Notes: generated by a model not told the origin, from the sequence alone. A stretch of 64,000 nucleotides of DNA from Caenispirillum salinarum_A (GCF_044803115.1 NZ_CP085224.1:1550001-1614000); one strand, 5' to 3'. Shown: positions 24,311-34,381, counted from the stretch's first letter. Numbers and translations are program-made.

Positions 24311-25462
24311 TTATTGTGCCGGCGTCAGCTTGAGAAGGGCTCCGTCGGGCTCGTCGGTCAGCACGTAGACGGCGCCATCCGGCCCCTGCTTGACCGCGCG
24401 CACCCGCTGCCCGATGGGCAGGCGCTCCTCGCTTTGCACGTCCTGGCCGTTCAGTTCCAGGCGCGAGACGGCGTTGGAGACCAGTCCCCCCACCAGCAGA
24501 TCGCCCTGCCACTCGGGGAACAGGTCGCCGGTATAGAAGTCCATGCCCGATGCCGCGATCACCGGGTTCCAGTAGTGGATGGCGTCGGCGAACTCCGGAT
24601 GCGACGGCGGGTCGGGGATGGGCTGGCCGTTGTAGTGGCGGCCCCAACTCACCACCGGCCAGCCGTAGTTGCGCCCGGCCTCGGGCACGTTGATCTCGTC
24701 GCCGCCCTGCGGGCCGTGTTCGTGCATCCACAGACGCCCCGTCTCCGGGTGTACCGCCGCCCCCTGGCTGTTGCGGTGGCCGTAGGACCAGATTTCCGGC
24801 AGCGCGCCTTCCGTGTTCACGAAGGGATTGTCGTCGGGCACCGAGCCGTCCGGCCACAGCCGCACCACGGTGCCCAGGTGGTTGGTCAGCTCCTGCGCCG
24901 GCTGGAACTTGAAGCGCTCGCCCAGGGTGATGAACATGTACCCGTCGGGCGTGAAGGCGATGCGCGACCCGAAGTGGTTGTTGCCCGTCATCTTGGGGAT
25001 CTGGCGGAACACCACGTCCACGTCCGTCAGCCGCATGCCGTCCAACTTCGCGCGCGCCGCGGCGGTGGAGGCGCGGCCCTGCTGATTGGCCTCGGCATAG
25101 GTGAAGTAGATCCAGCCGTCCTCCTCGTAGGTCGGGCCGATGCGCACGTCGAGAAGGCCGCCCTGGCCGCGGTTGAACACCTCGGGCACGCCCTCCAGCG
25201 GCGCGGACATGGTGCGCTCCTGCGGGTAGACGATGCGCATCTGGCCGGGCCGCTCGGTCACCAGGATGCGGCCGTCGGGCAGGAAGTCCATGCCCCACGG
25301 GTGGTCGAGGCCCGTCACCACGGGCTCCACGTTGACCGGGCCGCGCTGGGCGTCGATCTGCTGGGTCTGGGCCGCGGCAGGCGCCGGCGCGGTCAGCAGC
25401 GGCGCGAAGGCCGTGGCGGTGGCGACAAGGGCGGCGGACAGGATCGGCATCCTTGGTGACAT
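24311..25462 (-). CDS. PQQ-dependent aldose sugar dehydrogenase, YliI-like
   Basis: 383 residues, periplasmic. The N-terminus is a signal peptide (MSPRMPILSAALVATATAFAPLL, cleavage near APAAAQTQ). The mature part is a six-blade propeller of the glucose/sorbosone dehydrogenase family: VVTGLDHPWGMDFLPDGRILVTERPGQMRI, GQGGLLDVRIGPTYEEDGWIYFTYAE, NNHFGSRIAFTPDGYMFITLGERF, GHRNSQGAAVHPETGRLWMHEHGPQGGDEIN, and the C-terminal PIGQRVRAVKQGPDGAVYVLTDEPDG. These keep the usual His and Arg for PQQ contact. It oxidises aldoses and passes electrons to the respiratory chain; PQQ synthesis genes are not in the window. GGGAG precedes the ATG. Divergent from ettA. Confidence 0.9.
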   Translation of the reverse strand: MSPRMPILSAALVATATAFAPLLTAPAPAAAQTQQIDAQRGPVNVEPVVTGLDHPWGMDFLPDGRILVTERPGQMRIVYPQERTMSAPLEGVPEVFNRGQGGLLDVRIGPTYEEDGWIYFTYAEANQQGRASTAAARAKLDGMRLTDVDVVFRQIPKMTGNNHFGSRIAFTPDGYMFITLGERFKFQPAQELTNHLGTVVRLWPDGSVPDDNPFVNTEGALPEIWSYGHRNSQGAAVHPETGRLWMHEHGPQGGDEINVPEAGRNYGWPVVSWGRHYNGQPIPDPPSHPEFADAIHYWNPVIAASGMDFYTGDLFPEWQGDLLVGGLVSNAVSRLELNGQDVQSEERLPIGQRVRAVKQGPDGAVYVLTDEPDGALLKLTPAQ

Positions 25463-25669
25463 GCGCGCTCTCCCTTCCTGGGTGCGAACGATTGTGGTGG
25501 CGGTTGTCCCTCAACATGAACCCGTCGGGCCGCCGGGGCGTTGCCGCGCGGCCCGGTTTCCACCCATATGGGGTCGGCTTGGCCGGTTTCCGCCCCCGGC
25601 CGTTGAACCGGGGAGGGGAGTGGAGTAAAACCCGGTCACCTTGATCGTATCGCAGCGCCGGAGGTTTCC

Positions 25670-27355
25670 TTGGCCGCATATCAGTACATCTACGTGATGA
25701 AGGGGCTCACCAAGATCTATCCCGGTGGGCGCGAGATTCTCAAAGGGCTGACGCTCTCCTTCCTGCCGGGCGCCAAGATCGGCGTGCTGGGCCCCAACGG
25801 CGCCGGTAAGTCCACCGTGCTGAAGATCATGGCCGGCATCGACAAGGACTTCGGCGGCGAGGCGTGGTCCGCCGAGGGCGTCAAGGTCGGCTACCTGCCG
25901 CAGGAGCCGGAACTGGACGCATCGAAGTCCGTGCTGGAGAACGTTCTCGACGGCGTGCGCGAGATCAAGGACCTGGTGGTGCGCTTCGAGGAAGTTTCCG
26001 CCAAGTTCGGCGATCCCGACATCACCGACGACGAGATGAACGACCTGATGGTCGAGCAGGGCGAGCTGCAGGAAAAGATCGACGCCGCCGATGCGTGGGA
26101 GATCGACCGCCGCGTCGAAATCGCCATGGACGCGCTGCGCTGCCCGCCGGGCGACGCCGACGTCGCCAAGCTGTCGGGCGGTGAGAAGCGCCGCGTGGCG
26201 CTGTGCCGCCTGCTGCTGTCGCACCCCGACATGCTCATGCTCGACGAGCCCACCAACCACCTGGACGCCGAGTCCGTGGCCTGGCTGGAACGCTTCCTGC
26301 GGGACTACTCGGGCACCGTCGTGCTGGTCACCCACGATCGCTACTTCCTGGACAACGTCACCGGCTGGATCCTCGAACTCGACCGCGGCAAGGGCATTCC
26401 ATACGAGGGCAACTACTCCAGCTGGCTGGAGCAGAAGCAGAAGCGGCTCCAGCAGGAGCAGCGAGAAGAGGCGTCGCGCCAGCGCACCATCAACGCGGAA
26501 CTGGAGTGGATCCGCTCCAGCCCGAAGGCCCGCCAGGCCAAGAGCAAGGCCCGTATCACGGCCTTCGACAACCTGGTGGCGGAAGCCGGCAACAAGCAGC
26601 TGGACCAGGCGCAGATCATCATTCCCGCCGGCGAGCGCCTGGGCAACCTGGTGATCGAGGCCGAGGACATCTCCAAGGCCTACGGCGACCGCCTGCTGAT
26701 CGAGGACCTGTCCTTCAAGCTGCCGCCGGGCGGCATCGTCGGCGTCATCGGCCCCAACGGTGCGGGCAAGACGACGCTGTTCAAGATGATTACCGGCCAG
26801 GACGAACCGGACGGCGGGTCCCTGCGCGTCGGCGAGACCGTGAAGCTGGGCTACATCGACCAGAGCCGCGACAGCCTGGACGACAAGAAGACCGTCTGGG
26901 AGGAAATCTCCGACGGGCTGGACGAGCTGGAGCTGGGCAAGCGCAAGATCGCCAGCCGCGCCTACGTGGGCCAGTTCAACTTCAAGGGCCCGGACCAGCA
27001 GAAGCGCGTCGGCCAGCTTTCGGGCGGTGAGCGCAACCGCGTGCACCTGGCCAAGATGCTGAAGTCCGGCTCCAACGTCATCCTGCTCGACGAACCGACC
27101 AACGACCTGGACCTGGAGACCCTGCGGGCGCTGGAAGTGGCGCTTCTGGACTTTCCGGGCTGCGCCGTGGTCATCTCGCACGATCGCTGGTTCCTGGACC
27201 GCATCGCCACCCACATCCTCGCCTTTGAGGGCGACAGCCAGGTCACCTGGTTCGAGGGCAACTACGAGGATTACGAAGCCGACCGCAAGCGCCGCCTGGG
27301 CGCCGAGGCCGAACAGCCGCACCGCATCAAGTACAAGCCCCTGGTGCGCAGCTGA
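25670..27355 (+). CDS. ettA: ABC-F translational throttle protein EttA
   Basis: 561 residues, two ABC ATPase domains without membrane segments. Domain 1: Walker A GPNGAGKST near residue 44, signature LSGGEKRR, Walker B LLLSHPDMLMLDEPTNHLD. Domain 2: GPNGAGKTT near 362, LSGGERNR, VILLDEPTNDLD. The charged linker between them (QKQKRLQQEQREEASRQRTINAELEWIRSSPKARQAKSKARI) is the EttA arm/P-site tRNA-interaction region. It binds the ribosomal E site and gates the first peptide bond by ATP/ADP ratio. Start is a TTG at 25670 with GGAGG 5-6 nt upstream; protein length fits E. coli EttA (555). Confidence 0.95.
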   Translation: MAAYQYIYVMKGLTKIYPGGREILKGLTLSFLPGAKIGVLGPNGAGKSTVLKIMAGIDKDFGGEAWSAEGVKVGYLPQEPELDASKSVLENVLDGVREIKDLVVRFEEVSAKFGDPDITDDEMNDLMVEQGELQEKIDAADAWEIDRRVEIAMDALRCPPGDADVAKLSGGEKRRVALCRLLLSHPDMLMLDEPTNHLDAESVAWLERFLRDYSGTVVLVTHDRYFLDNVTGWILELDRGKGIPYEGNYSSWLEQKQKRLQQEQREEASRQRTINAELEWIRSSPKARQAKSKARITAFDNLVAEAGNKQLDQAQIIIPAGERLGNLVIEAEDISKAYGDRLLIEDLSFKLPPGGIVGVIGPNGAGKTTLFKMITGQDEPDGGSLRVGETVKLGYIDQSRDSLDDKKTVWEEISDGLDELELGKRKIASRAYVGQFNFKGPDQQKRVGQLSGGERNRVHLAKMLKSGSNVILLDEPTNDLDLETLRALEVALLDFPGCAVVISHDRWFLDRIATHILAFEGDSQVTWFEGNYEDYEADRKRRLGAEAEQPHRIKYKPLVRS

Positions 27356-27381
27356 TCGGTCCCGCGGCACGCCGCATGAAG

Positions 27382-27410
27382 AAGGGGCGGCCCGTCGGGC
27401 CGCCCCTTTT
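27382..27410. terminator. Bidirectional intrinsic terminator between ettA and the DUF805 gene
   Basis: Perfect 12-bp stem (27382-27393 with 27397-27408), GTC loop, T-run on the plus strand and AA at the other end. It serves the convergent pair. Confidence 0.9.
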
Positions 27411-27451
27411 CGCATTCCGGCTTCGCCCGGTCGGGCGTCGCGCCGTGCTTG

Positions 27452-27850
27452 TCAGGCGGCGGCGGCCGGGGCCGGGGCGCGCTGCTCGCCGGCCAGCGGG
27501 TCGTTGCCGAACCGGTTCGGGCCGTCGGTGCCCTTGCCGATCATCCAGATCACCAGGACGATCCAGCCGACGATGGGAATCAGGCTGATGAGCGCCCACC
27601 AGCCGGAGCGGTCGGTGTCATGCAGGCGACGCACCATGACGGCGATGCTCGGCAGAAGGATGGCGATGTTGAACACCGCGTTGAGCGGGCTCCACATGTT
27701 GTGCGGGAACATCACCGCGTCCAAGATCGACGTGCAGATGCTCACGACCACCGTGAACAGGGTCCAGTACCAGTATTCCGCGCGGCGGGCGCGGCCGGAA
27801 AAATCGACATATTTCTTGAAACAGATGCTGATGGCATCGACGAAGTTCAT
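27452..27850 (-). CDS. DUF805 membrane protein
   Basis: 132 residues starting MNFVDAISICFKKYVDFSGRARRAEYWYW, the DUF805 entry helix, then three to four membrane helices including AVFNIAILLPSIAVMVRRLHDTDRSGWWALISLIPIVGWIVLVIWM. The RLHDTDRSGWW loop is the family's hallmark. Function unknown; small inner-membrane proteins of this type are widespread. GAGAGGGG precedes the ATG at 27850; an ATG at 27943 would add 31 atypical residues. Confidence 0.9.
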   Translation of the reverse strand: MNFVDAISICFKKYVDFSGRARRAEYWYWTLFTVVVSICTSILDAVMFPHNMWSPLNAVFNIAILLPSIAVMVRRLHDTDRSGWWALISLIPIVGWIVLVIWMIGKGTDGPNRFGNDPLAGEQRAPAPAAAA

Positions 27851-28012
27851 ATCCCCTCTCCGCGATACGTTATGGAGGCGGAGACGGTATCCGATTATGT
27901 TTTTACCGCATAGAGTAATTGCACATAACCTTCTGAAAATCATAAAAATGACGCCGGAGCCGGGCGGCGGACGGCCCCGGCTCCGGCGTCGACGGCCGAA
28001 GGGCGGCGGGTG

Positions 28013-29227
28013 TCACAGGCCCGGAACCACCTCCACCTTCATCCATCCGGCCTGGGCCTGGTCGAAGGTGCGGTAGGCGTCCAGCACGTTGGTCATGGGC
28101 TGGACCTGGGTCAGCACCCGCAGCGGGTCGATGCTGTTGGACCGCACCAGTTCCACCAGGTGGGGCAGGTACTTGCGGTGGTTGCAGTTGCCCATGTTGA
28201 TGGTCAGGTTCTTCTGCATCGCCTGGCCGATGGGGAAGCTGTGGTCGGTGGGTGGATAGACGCCGATGATGCCCAGCGTCCCCGCCTTGGCGACGGCCTG
28301 CACGCTCCACTCCAGCGCCTGGTTGGGCGCATCGCCCGGCGCGAAGACGTCGGCGCCGGCGCGTCCGCCTTCGGCGATGGCGTCGCGTTCGGCCTTCTGG
28401 CGGCCCGCCTGCTGCTCCGCCTCTTCGGCGGCGGGGCCGGAACGGGGCGGATGGGCGTCCACGCCGACGGCGTCGATCACCCGGTCGACGCCGATGCCGC
28501 CGGTCAGCTCGCGGATCATCTCGACGGGGTGTTCGCGGCCGAAGTTGATGACCTCCGCCCCCTGCATCCGCGCCATTTCCAGCCGGTCCTCGTTGTCGTC
28601 GACCACGAGAATCCGCTCCGCCCCCAATTGCCGAGCGGACACGATGGCGAACTGCCCGACGGGCCCGGCGCCGAACACCGCCACGGTGTCGCCGTCGACG
28701 ATCTCCGCAAGGTCGGCGCCGAAATAGCCGGTCGGATAGATATCCGACAGCAGGATGGCGCGGTCGTCGTCGATGTCGTCGGGCAGCTTCACGAGGTCGG
28801 TGTTTGCAAACGGGATGCGCGCGTACTCCGCCTGCAATCCGTCGAAGGGCCCGGTCTGGCCGGGGCCGCCGTAGAAGGCCGTGCCCGCCAGATGGCCGTT
28901 GGGATTGGCGGTGTCGCACTGGGCGTGGTAGCCGGCGCGGCAGTAGTTGCACGACCCGCAGGAGATGGTCGACGGGATCACCACCCGGTCGCCCTTCCGC
29001 AGGTTGCGGACGTTGGGGCCGATTTCCTCGACCACGCCCACCCCCTCGTGCCCCAGCACCGTGCCAGGCACCATGCCGGGCAGCGAACCGCGCACCATGT
29101 GCAGGTCGGTGCCGCAGATGGCGCTGGCGGTCAGGCGGACGATGGCGTCGGTCGGCTGCTTGATGGAGGGGTCGGGCACGTCCTCCAGGCGGACGTCGCC
29201 GATATCATGGAACACCACGGCTTTCAT
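28013..29227 (-). CDS. Zinc-dependent alcohol dehydrogenase (formaldehyde-dehydrogenase-like MDR)
   Basis: 404 residues, medium-chain dehydrogenase. Catalytic zinc ligands: Cys in AICGTDLH and His-Glu in GHEGVGVVEEIG. Structural zinc: four cysteines in CGSCNYCRAGYHAQC. Nucleotide site: VAVFGAGPVGQFAIVSARQLGAERILVVDDN, where Asp after the second strand points to NAD. A roughly 40-residue insertion after DAVGVDA (AEEAEQQAGRQKAERDAIAEG) matches the subgroup that includes glutathione-independent formaldehyde dehydrogenases and long alcohol dehydrogenases. Substrate not readable. Start at 29227 follows GGAGG. The 136 nt to the sbcC stop hold no gene. Confidence 0.9.
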   Translation of the reverse strand: MKAVVFHDIGDVRLEDVPDPSIKQPTDAIVRLTASAICGTDLHMVRGSLPGMVPGTVLGHEGVGVVEEIGPNVRNLRKGDRVVIPSTISCGSCNYCRAGYHAQCDTANPNGHLAGTAFYGGPGQTGPFDGLQAEYARIPFANTDLVKLPDDIDDDRAILLSDIYPTGYFGADLAEIVDGDTVAVFGAGPVGQFAIVSARQLGAERILVVDDNEDRLEMARMQGAEVINFGREHPVEMIRELTGGIGVDRVIDAVGVDAHPPRSGPAAEEAEQQAGRQKAERDAIAEGGRAGADVFAPGDAPNQALEWSVQAVAKAGTLGIIGVYPPTDHSFPIGQAMQKNLTINMGNCNHRKYLPHLVELVRSNSIDPLRVLTQVQPMTNVLDAYRTFDQAQAGWMKVEVVPGL

Positions 29228-29363
29228 GGGGGCCTCCTTCACTGGCGTTCTGCCGTTTGGGATGCCCGCTGAACGCCAAGGAGTCCGTGCCGTTGCGCGT
29301 TTCAAGCGGCGGTTTCAATCGCCCAGGCGCCTTCTCGCCTGAACGGTCGCGCGCCATCAGGGC

Positions 29364-32300
29364 TCAGGCCGCCACCGTCTCCACCACCGACCGTCCGCCG
29401 CCGGCCTTGGCGACGCGCACCTGCACGCCGATGCGGTCCACCATGGCCTGCACATGGCTGATGACGCCTACCTTGCGCCCCGTCGCCTGAAGGGCTTCCA
29501 GGGCGGAAATCGCGACGTCCAGGCTGTCGGCGTCCAGCGCGCCGAAGCCTTCGTCGATGAACAGGCTTTCCACCAGCGCCCGCTCGCCGGACATGCTGGC
29601 AAGCCCCAGCGCCAGCGCCAGCGACACCAGGAAGCGTTCGCCGCCGGACAACGATCCGACGCCGCGCACCTCGTCGCCCATCTCGCGGTCGATGACCTGC
29701 AGGTCCAACTCGCCGCCCGGCGCGCGCTGGAGCACGTAGCGCGGCGTCAGGTCGGCCAGGTGGGCGTTCGCCATGCCCAGAAGCCGGTCGAGCGTCAGGC
29801 TTTGGGCGAAGCGGCGGAACTTGTCGCCCTTGGCCGAGCCGATGAGGTCCTGCATGGTCGCCCACAGGTCGGTGACCTGGCGTTGTTCGGCCATGCGGTC
29901 TTCCAGGTCCCGGCCCTTGTCGCGCTGCGCCGCGTCGTGGGCCAGCCGCGCCCGCTCCCGCGCCGCCGCCTCCTGGGCGGTGTCGCAGGCCAACCGGCGC
30001 TCGTCGACCTGGGCGGCGAGATCCTCTTCCGGCGTTTCGGGCGCGGGCGTCTGATGGTGGGCGTCGAGCGCCCTGCGCCGGTCGTCGAGCACCGCGCGGG
30101 CGGTGGTGACGGCGGTGTCGACCTCTTTCAGATGCGCCTCCAGCGCCGCGACGGCATCCTCGCCCTTAGCCAGGGCCGTACGGGCCTCCTCCAGCGTCGC
30201 GCCCGCTTCCGCCAAGGCCGTGTCGCGCCCCGCCAGCGCCCGGTCGCGGGCCTCGGCGGTGTCCGCCAGCCGCTTGCGCAGGACGTCGCGGGCCGAGACG
30301 GCGGCGGAGCATTCGGCGGCAGCCTCGGCGGCGGCCTTCTGCGCCGCGTCCAGGTCCGACTGCGCCGACAGCCGCGCGCCGTTGAGGCGGGAACGGACCG
30401 ACGCCGTCGGCTCGCCCTCGAACAGCTTGGCCCGCTCCGCGCGCAGCCGCTCGTGCTCGCCGGCGGCTTCTTCCAGGCTCGACTGGGCGGTGTCCAGGGC
30501 ATCGCGCCGGTTGGCGGCATCGGCCTCCGCGGCCCGAATGTCGGCGTCCAGCCTGTCCAGCGCCTGCCGCGCGTCTTCCAGCGCGCGGCGGCGGTCCGTG
30601 AAGGCGTCCGCCAGCGACCGGCAGCGATCGGCGAGGGTTTGCCAGCCGGCGCGCGCCTCGGTGCGCCAGTCGGGCAGGGGGGCGAGGGCGTCCTCCAGGG
30701 CCACCTCGGCGCTGTCGCGGGCCTTGGCGGCGCGCACGGCCTCGCGCTCCGCGGCCTCGCGGCGGGCCTCGGCATCGGCCAGGTTCTTCTCCAGGCCGGA
30801 CAGGGCGTCGCGCTCCTGGTCGCGGGTCAGGCGCAGGCTGCCCAGATGCCTGGCGCGCCGGTCGGCCTCGCCGCGCAGGCGGGCGGCTTCCGCCATGTCC
30901 TGCTCGGCGGCCTCGCGGGCGCGGGCGGCCTCGGCGGACTGGTCGGCCAGCGCGGCATGATCGGCCTCCGCCGCCGTCGCGGGCAGGGACAGGCCGTGGG
31001 CGCGCGAGCGGGCGTCGGACCAGCTTTCCGCCAGTTGCGCCACCTCACGCTTGAGGCGGCGTTCCTCCTCGGCGCAGGCGTTGAGGGCTTCGTCGGCGCT
31101 GGCACGGTCGATGTCGGCCTGGCGCTGGGTGGCGTCCAGCGTGCGCGTGTCCGCACGCAACGCCTCCACCCGGTCCCGCTGCTCGCGGGCCAGGGCGTCC
31201 AGCGCCGTTTCCGAATGCGTCAGCGGATGCTCCTCCGAGCCGCAGACGGGGCAGGGCTTTCCGTCGACCAGCAGGCCGCGCAGCTTGGCGGCGGCCTCGT
31301 CGGCGGCGGCCTCCGACAGGTCCAGCGCCCGTTGCGCCTCGCTCAGGCGCTGGTCGAGCAGGCCCCGCCTGGCCTCCATCTCCGCCAGCGCGTTGTCGGC
31401 CTGGGCGCGGCGCTTGCGGGCGGCCTCGGCGCGGGCTTCATGGGCGGCCTTGCGCTCGGCCAGGTCGTCGGCCAGCCCCGCCAGCCGTGCCAGCTCCCCC
31501 ACCGCGTCGGCCCGGGCGGCGGCGCGGGCGCGGCGGTCTTCGAGTGCGGCGGGGTCCAGGGCCTCCAGCCGCTCGGCGATGGGTTGGAGCGCGGCCTCGC
31601 CCTCGGCGATGGCGGCTTCGGTGTCCTCCAGCCGGGCGGCACGCTTGCGGTGGTTGGCGGTCAGGGTGGCATGCCGTTCCGCCAGTTCCCGCGCCTGTTT
31701 TTCGGCGGCGGAGAGGGCGCTGTCGGCGTCCGCCCAGTCCTCGATCTCGCCGATCCAGCGGTCCACCTGCTCGGCCAGCGGGCGGTGGCTGTCGTGATCG
31801 GACAGCCATGTCTCGGCGTCCCGCGCCGTGGCCTCGGCCCTGGCGCGGGCGTCCTTGCGGGACGACAGGGCGTCCTCGGCCTCCTTTCGCCTGGCGGCGG
31901 CGGCATCGCGGGTGGCGGTGCAGCGGGATACATGCTGCTCCGCGCCCTCGATCCGGCTGTCGAGCGCGGCGGCGGCGTCCAGGTCGGGGCCGGCGTCCTT
32001 GAACGCCTTTTCCGCCGCGTCCAGGGCCGCGCGCGCCTGCTTGCCGCGCGCCTGGGCGGCGTCGCGGGCGGCTTCGGCATCGCGGCAGCGGGTTTCGGCG
32101 GCGCCGGCCTCGCCGGACAGCCGCTCGTGATCCGCCGTCAGCCGGTCGGCCTCGTCGACCATGGGCCGCAGGCGCTCCAGCCGGCGAAGGGTCGCCAGTT
32201 CCTCGCGCCGGGGGGCGGCCTGCTGGCGGGCGTCCTCGGCATCGGCCAGCGCCTGTTCGGCGGCGGTGACGGCCTCCCGCCGCGTGCGGGCCTCGGCGTA

Positions 32301-33098
32301 CCACGTCTGCTGCGCCCGCAGGCCGTCGAGCGCCTGCCGGGCCGCCCTGGCGTCGGCCTCGGCGGCCTGGGCGGCCCGCGCGGCCGCCTCGCGGTCCTCG
32401 GGCGTCAGCAGGTCCAGCGCCCGGCGCTGGGCGTCCAGCGCATCCAGCGCCTCGCGTTCCCGCTTGTGGCGTTCGAACGCGGCCACCGACAGCGCGCCGT
32501 AGATTTCCGTGCCCGTCATCAATTCCAGAAGGTCGGCGCGGTCGGCGGGACGGGCCTTGAGGAAGGCGTCGAAATCGCCCTGCGCCAGCAGGACCGAGCG
32601 GCGGAACTGCTCGAACGTCAGGCCGGTGCGGGCGGCGATCTCGGCCAGAACCTCGGTCTTGGTGGAGCCGATCTGCTGACCCGTCTCCAGGTCCGTCAGG
32701 CTCATCTCCTGGTTCTGGAGCCGGCCCGAGGCCTTGTTGCGCGCCCGGCGCACCTGCCAGCGCGCGCGGTAGCGGCCGCCGTCGCGCCCGGCGAAGTCCA
32801 CCTCGGCGTATCCTTCCGCCTCGCCGTGGCGCAGGATGGTGCGCGGGTCGGTGCCGGTGACGTGCAGCGATGCGTCGGCGCCGGCCTGCCCGATGGCGAC
32901 CTTCGCGGCGTTCTCAAGGCGCGGGAAGCGGTCGTAGAGCGCGACGCACAGCGCATCCAGCAGGGTCGACTTGCCCGCACCCGTGGGGCCGGTGATGGCG
33001 AACAGCCCGGCGCCGGACAGCGGCCCGTCCTCGAAATCGACCTCGAACTCGCCGGCGAGCGCCGTCAGGTTCCGGCCGCGGATGGCCAGAATCCTCAT
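29364..33098 (-). CDS. sbcC: Exonuclease SbcC (Rad50-like ATPase)
   Basis: 1244 residues. N-terminal ABC half: ITGPTGAGKSTLLDALCVALYDRFPRL (Walker A near residue 38). A coiled-coil arm of more than 800 residues extremely rich in Ala, Arg and Glu follows, interrupted by the zinc hook CPVC at about 615-618 (GKPCPVCGSEEHPLT). C-terminal half: LSGGERFLVSLALALGLA signature, then ALVESLFIDEGFGALD Walker B. With SbcD it forms the nuclease that opens hairpins and processes broken ends. Its ATG overlaps the sbcD stop by 4 nt. The Ala-rich coiled coil produces very long antisense open frames, none of which looks real. Confidence 0.95.
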   Translation of the reverse strand: MRILAIRGRNLTALAGEFEVDFEDGPLSGAGLFAITGPTGAGKSTLLDALCVALYDRFPRLENAAKVAIGQAGADASLHVTGTDPRTILRHGEAEGYAEVDFAGRDGGRYRARWQVRRARNKASGRLQNQEMSLTDLETGQQIGSTKTEVLAEIAARTGLTFEQFRRSVLLAQGDFDAFLKARPADRADLLELMTGTEIYGALSVAAFERHKREREALDALDAQRRALDLLTPEDREAAARAAQAAEADARAARQALDGLRAQQTWYAEARTRREAVTAAEQALADAEDARQQAAPRREELATLRRLERLRPMVDEADRLTADHERLSGEAGAAETRCRDAEAARDAAQARGKQARAALDAAEKAFKDAGPDLDAAAALDSRIEGAEQHVSRCTATRDAAAARRKEAEDALSSRKDARARAEATARDAETWLSDHDSHRPLAEQVDRWIGEIEDWADADSALSAAEKQARELAERHATLTANHRKRAARLEDTEAAIAEGEAALQPIAERLEALDPAALEDRRARAAARADAVGELARLAGLADDLAERKAAHEARAEAARKRRAQADNALAEMEARRGLLDQRLSEAQRALDLSEAAADEAAAKLRGLLVDGKPCPVCGSEEHPLTHSETALDALAREQRDRVEALRADTRTLDATQRQADIDRASADEALNACAEEERRLKREVAQLAESWSDARSRAHGLSLPATAAEADHAALADQSAEAARAREAAEQDMAEAARLRGEADRRARHLGSLRLTRDQERDALSGLEKNLADAEARREAAEREAVRAAKARDSAEVALEDALAPLPDWRTEARAGWQTLADRCRSLADAFTDRRRALEDARQALDRLDADIRAAEADAANRRDALDTAQSSLEEAAGEHERLRAERAKLFEGEPTASVRSRLNGARLSAQSDLDAAQKAAAEAAAECSAAVSARDVLRKRLADTAEARDRALAGRDTALAEAGATLEEARTALAKGEDAVAALEAHLKEVDTAVTTARAVLDDRRRALDAHHQTPAPETPEEDLAAQVDERRLACDTAQEAAARERARLAHDAAQRDKGRDLEDRMAEQRQVTDLWATMQDLIGSAKGDKFRRFAQSLTLDRLLGMANAHLADLTPRYVLQRAPGGELDLQVIDREMGDEVRGVGSLSGGERFLVSLALALGLASMSGERALVESLFIDEGFGALDADSLDVAISALEALQATGRKVGVISHVQAMVDRIGVQVRVAKAGGGRSVVETVAA

Positions 33099-34381
33099 GC
33101 CGGTGCCTCCTCGGCCGCCGCCGGATGCTCGGGCGCCTCGCCCTGCACGGCTTCCATCAGTTCGTGGAAGGCGTGGCGGTGGGCAGCGTCGGGCGTGCCG
33201 TCGTAAGCCCGCGCCCAGGCCTTCTCGAACACCTCTTCCGGGTCGAGGCCCGCCAGGTCCGGCGCGTCGGCGGTGGCGGCGAGCGCCTGGCCGGTGCCGC
33301 TGTATTCCACCGCCAGCCGGCAGAGCCGCACCGGCTTGTCCGCCAGGGCCTGCTCCACGTCGTGGCGGAGCGAGGGGCTGGGCGCGTCCAGCCGCACCAC
33401 GACCTCCAGGTAGGGGCGCAGGTCGCGGCCGGGGTCGGGCTCGGCCGGCAGGTCTTCAAGCTCCTTCAGCACCGTTTCCGGCGGGGCGGCGCCGGTGGAA
33501 GGAATGCGGATGTAGTCGATGACGCGCGGCACCGGCAGTCCGGTGACCGTGCAGGGCGTGGCGGCGTCGGTCACCTCCACCAGCAGGGCCTGGTGCCTGT
33601 AGTCCTTTTCCGTCACCGACAGCGGGAAGGGGCTGCCGGAATAGCGCATGGTCTCCCGCCCTGCGACGCGCTGCGGCTTGTGCAGGTGGCCGAGCGCCAC
33701 GTAGGCGCAGTCGTCGGGAAAGATGTCGGCCGGCAGGGCGTGCTGGTTGCCGCCCAGCACGCGCCGCTCGCTCAATTCCGACAGGGCCGCGCCGCTCATG
33801 TAGCAGTGCCCGGTGACGATGAGCGGCAGATCGCCCGCCGCCGCGCGCGCGTGGGTGATGAAGCGGTCGTACACGCTGCGCACCCCGTCGATGAGCGGGT
33901 CGCGGGTGTCGTCGGCCTCCTTCAGCGGCGGCAGGTCGGCCATGCGCAGGAAGGGCACGGCGCAGACCATGGCGCGCGGGCGGTCGCCGGCGTCCCGCAG
34001 GGTCACCAGCGCGTCCGCCGGATCGCGCGGCAGGCTGCCGATGACGCGCACGTCGAAGGGCTTGAGGATGGCGTCGGGGGCCTCCAGCCGGGTTGCGCTG
34101 TCGTGGTTGCCGCCGATGATGACGATGTCGAGCTTCGGCCGCCGCTTCTTGGCCTTGGCGAGAAAGTCGTACAGCCGCCGCTGCGCCGAAACGGGCGGGT
34201 TCTGGCTGTCGAAGACGTCGCCGGTGACCAGCAGGGCGTCGACGTCCTGGTCGTCCATGGTGTCCAGCAGCCAGTCCAGGAATGCCCGGTGCTCCGCGTC
34301 GCGCGGCAGGCCGTGCAGGTCCTGGCCCAGGTGCCAGTCGGAGGTGTGGAGAAGCCGTAGCGGCGCGGGATCGGTCGTCAT
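33095..34381 (-). CDS. sbcD: Exonuclease SbcD (Mre11-like phosphoesterase)
   Basis: 428 residues, metallophosphoesterase with the five motifs: RLLHTSDWHLGQ (motif I), LLVTGDVFDSQNPP (II), IIGGNHDSATRLE (III, GNHD), VTGHCYMSG (IV) and YVALGHLHKPQ (V). The C-terminal capping domain ends with EVFEKAWARAYDGTP. Start at the MTTDPAPLRL methionine; eight residues upstream are possible but unlike relatives. It lies 56 nt downstream of yihY on the same strand, so the three may be one transcript. Endo/exonuclease on hairpins and blocked ends with SbcC. Confidence 0.95.
   Translation of the reverse strand: MTTDPAPLRLLHTSDWHLGQDLHGLPRDAEHRAFLDWLLDTMDDQDVDALLVTGDVFDSQNPPVSAQRRLYDFLAKAKKRRPKLDIVIIGGNHDSATRLEAPDAILKPFDVRVIGSLPRDPADALVTLRDAGDRPRAMVCAVPFLRMADLPPLKEADDTRDPLIDGVRSVYDRFITHARAAAGDLPLIVTGHCYMSGAALSELSERRVLGGNQHALPADIFPDDCAYVALGHLHKPQRVAGRETMRYSGSPFPLSVTEKDYRHQALLVEVTDAATPCTVTGLPVPRVIDYIRIPSTGAAPPETVLKELEDLPAEPDPGRDLRPYLEVVVRLDAPSPSLRHDVEQALADKPVRLCRLAVEYSGTGQALAATADAPDLAGLDPEEVFEKAWARAYDGTPDAAHRHAFHELMEAVQGEAPEHPAAAEEAPA

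Noticed and set aside
28013..33098. Very long open frames antisense to sbcC and the alcohol dehydrogenase
   Set aside because: Their Ala/Arg/Gln-rich low-complexity translation is the expected shadow of GC-rich coding; the opposite strand shows clear domains and motifs.
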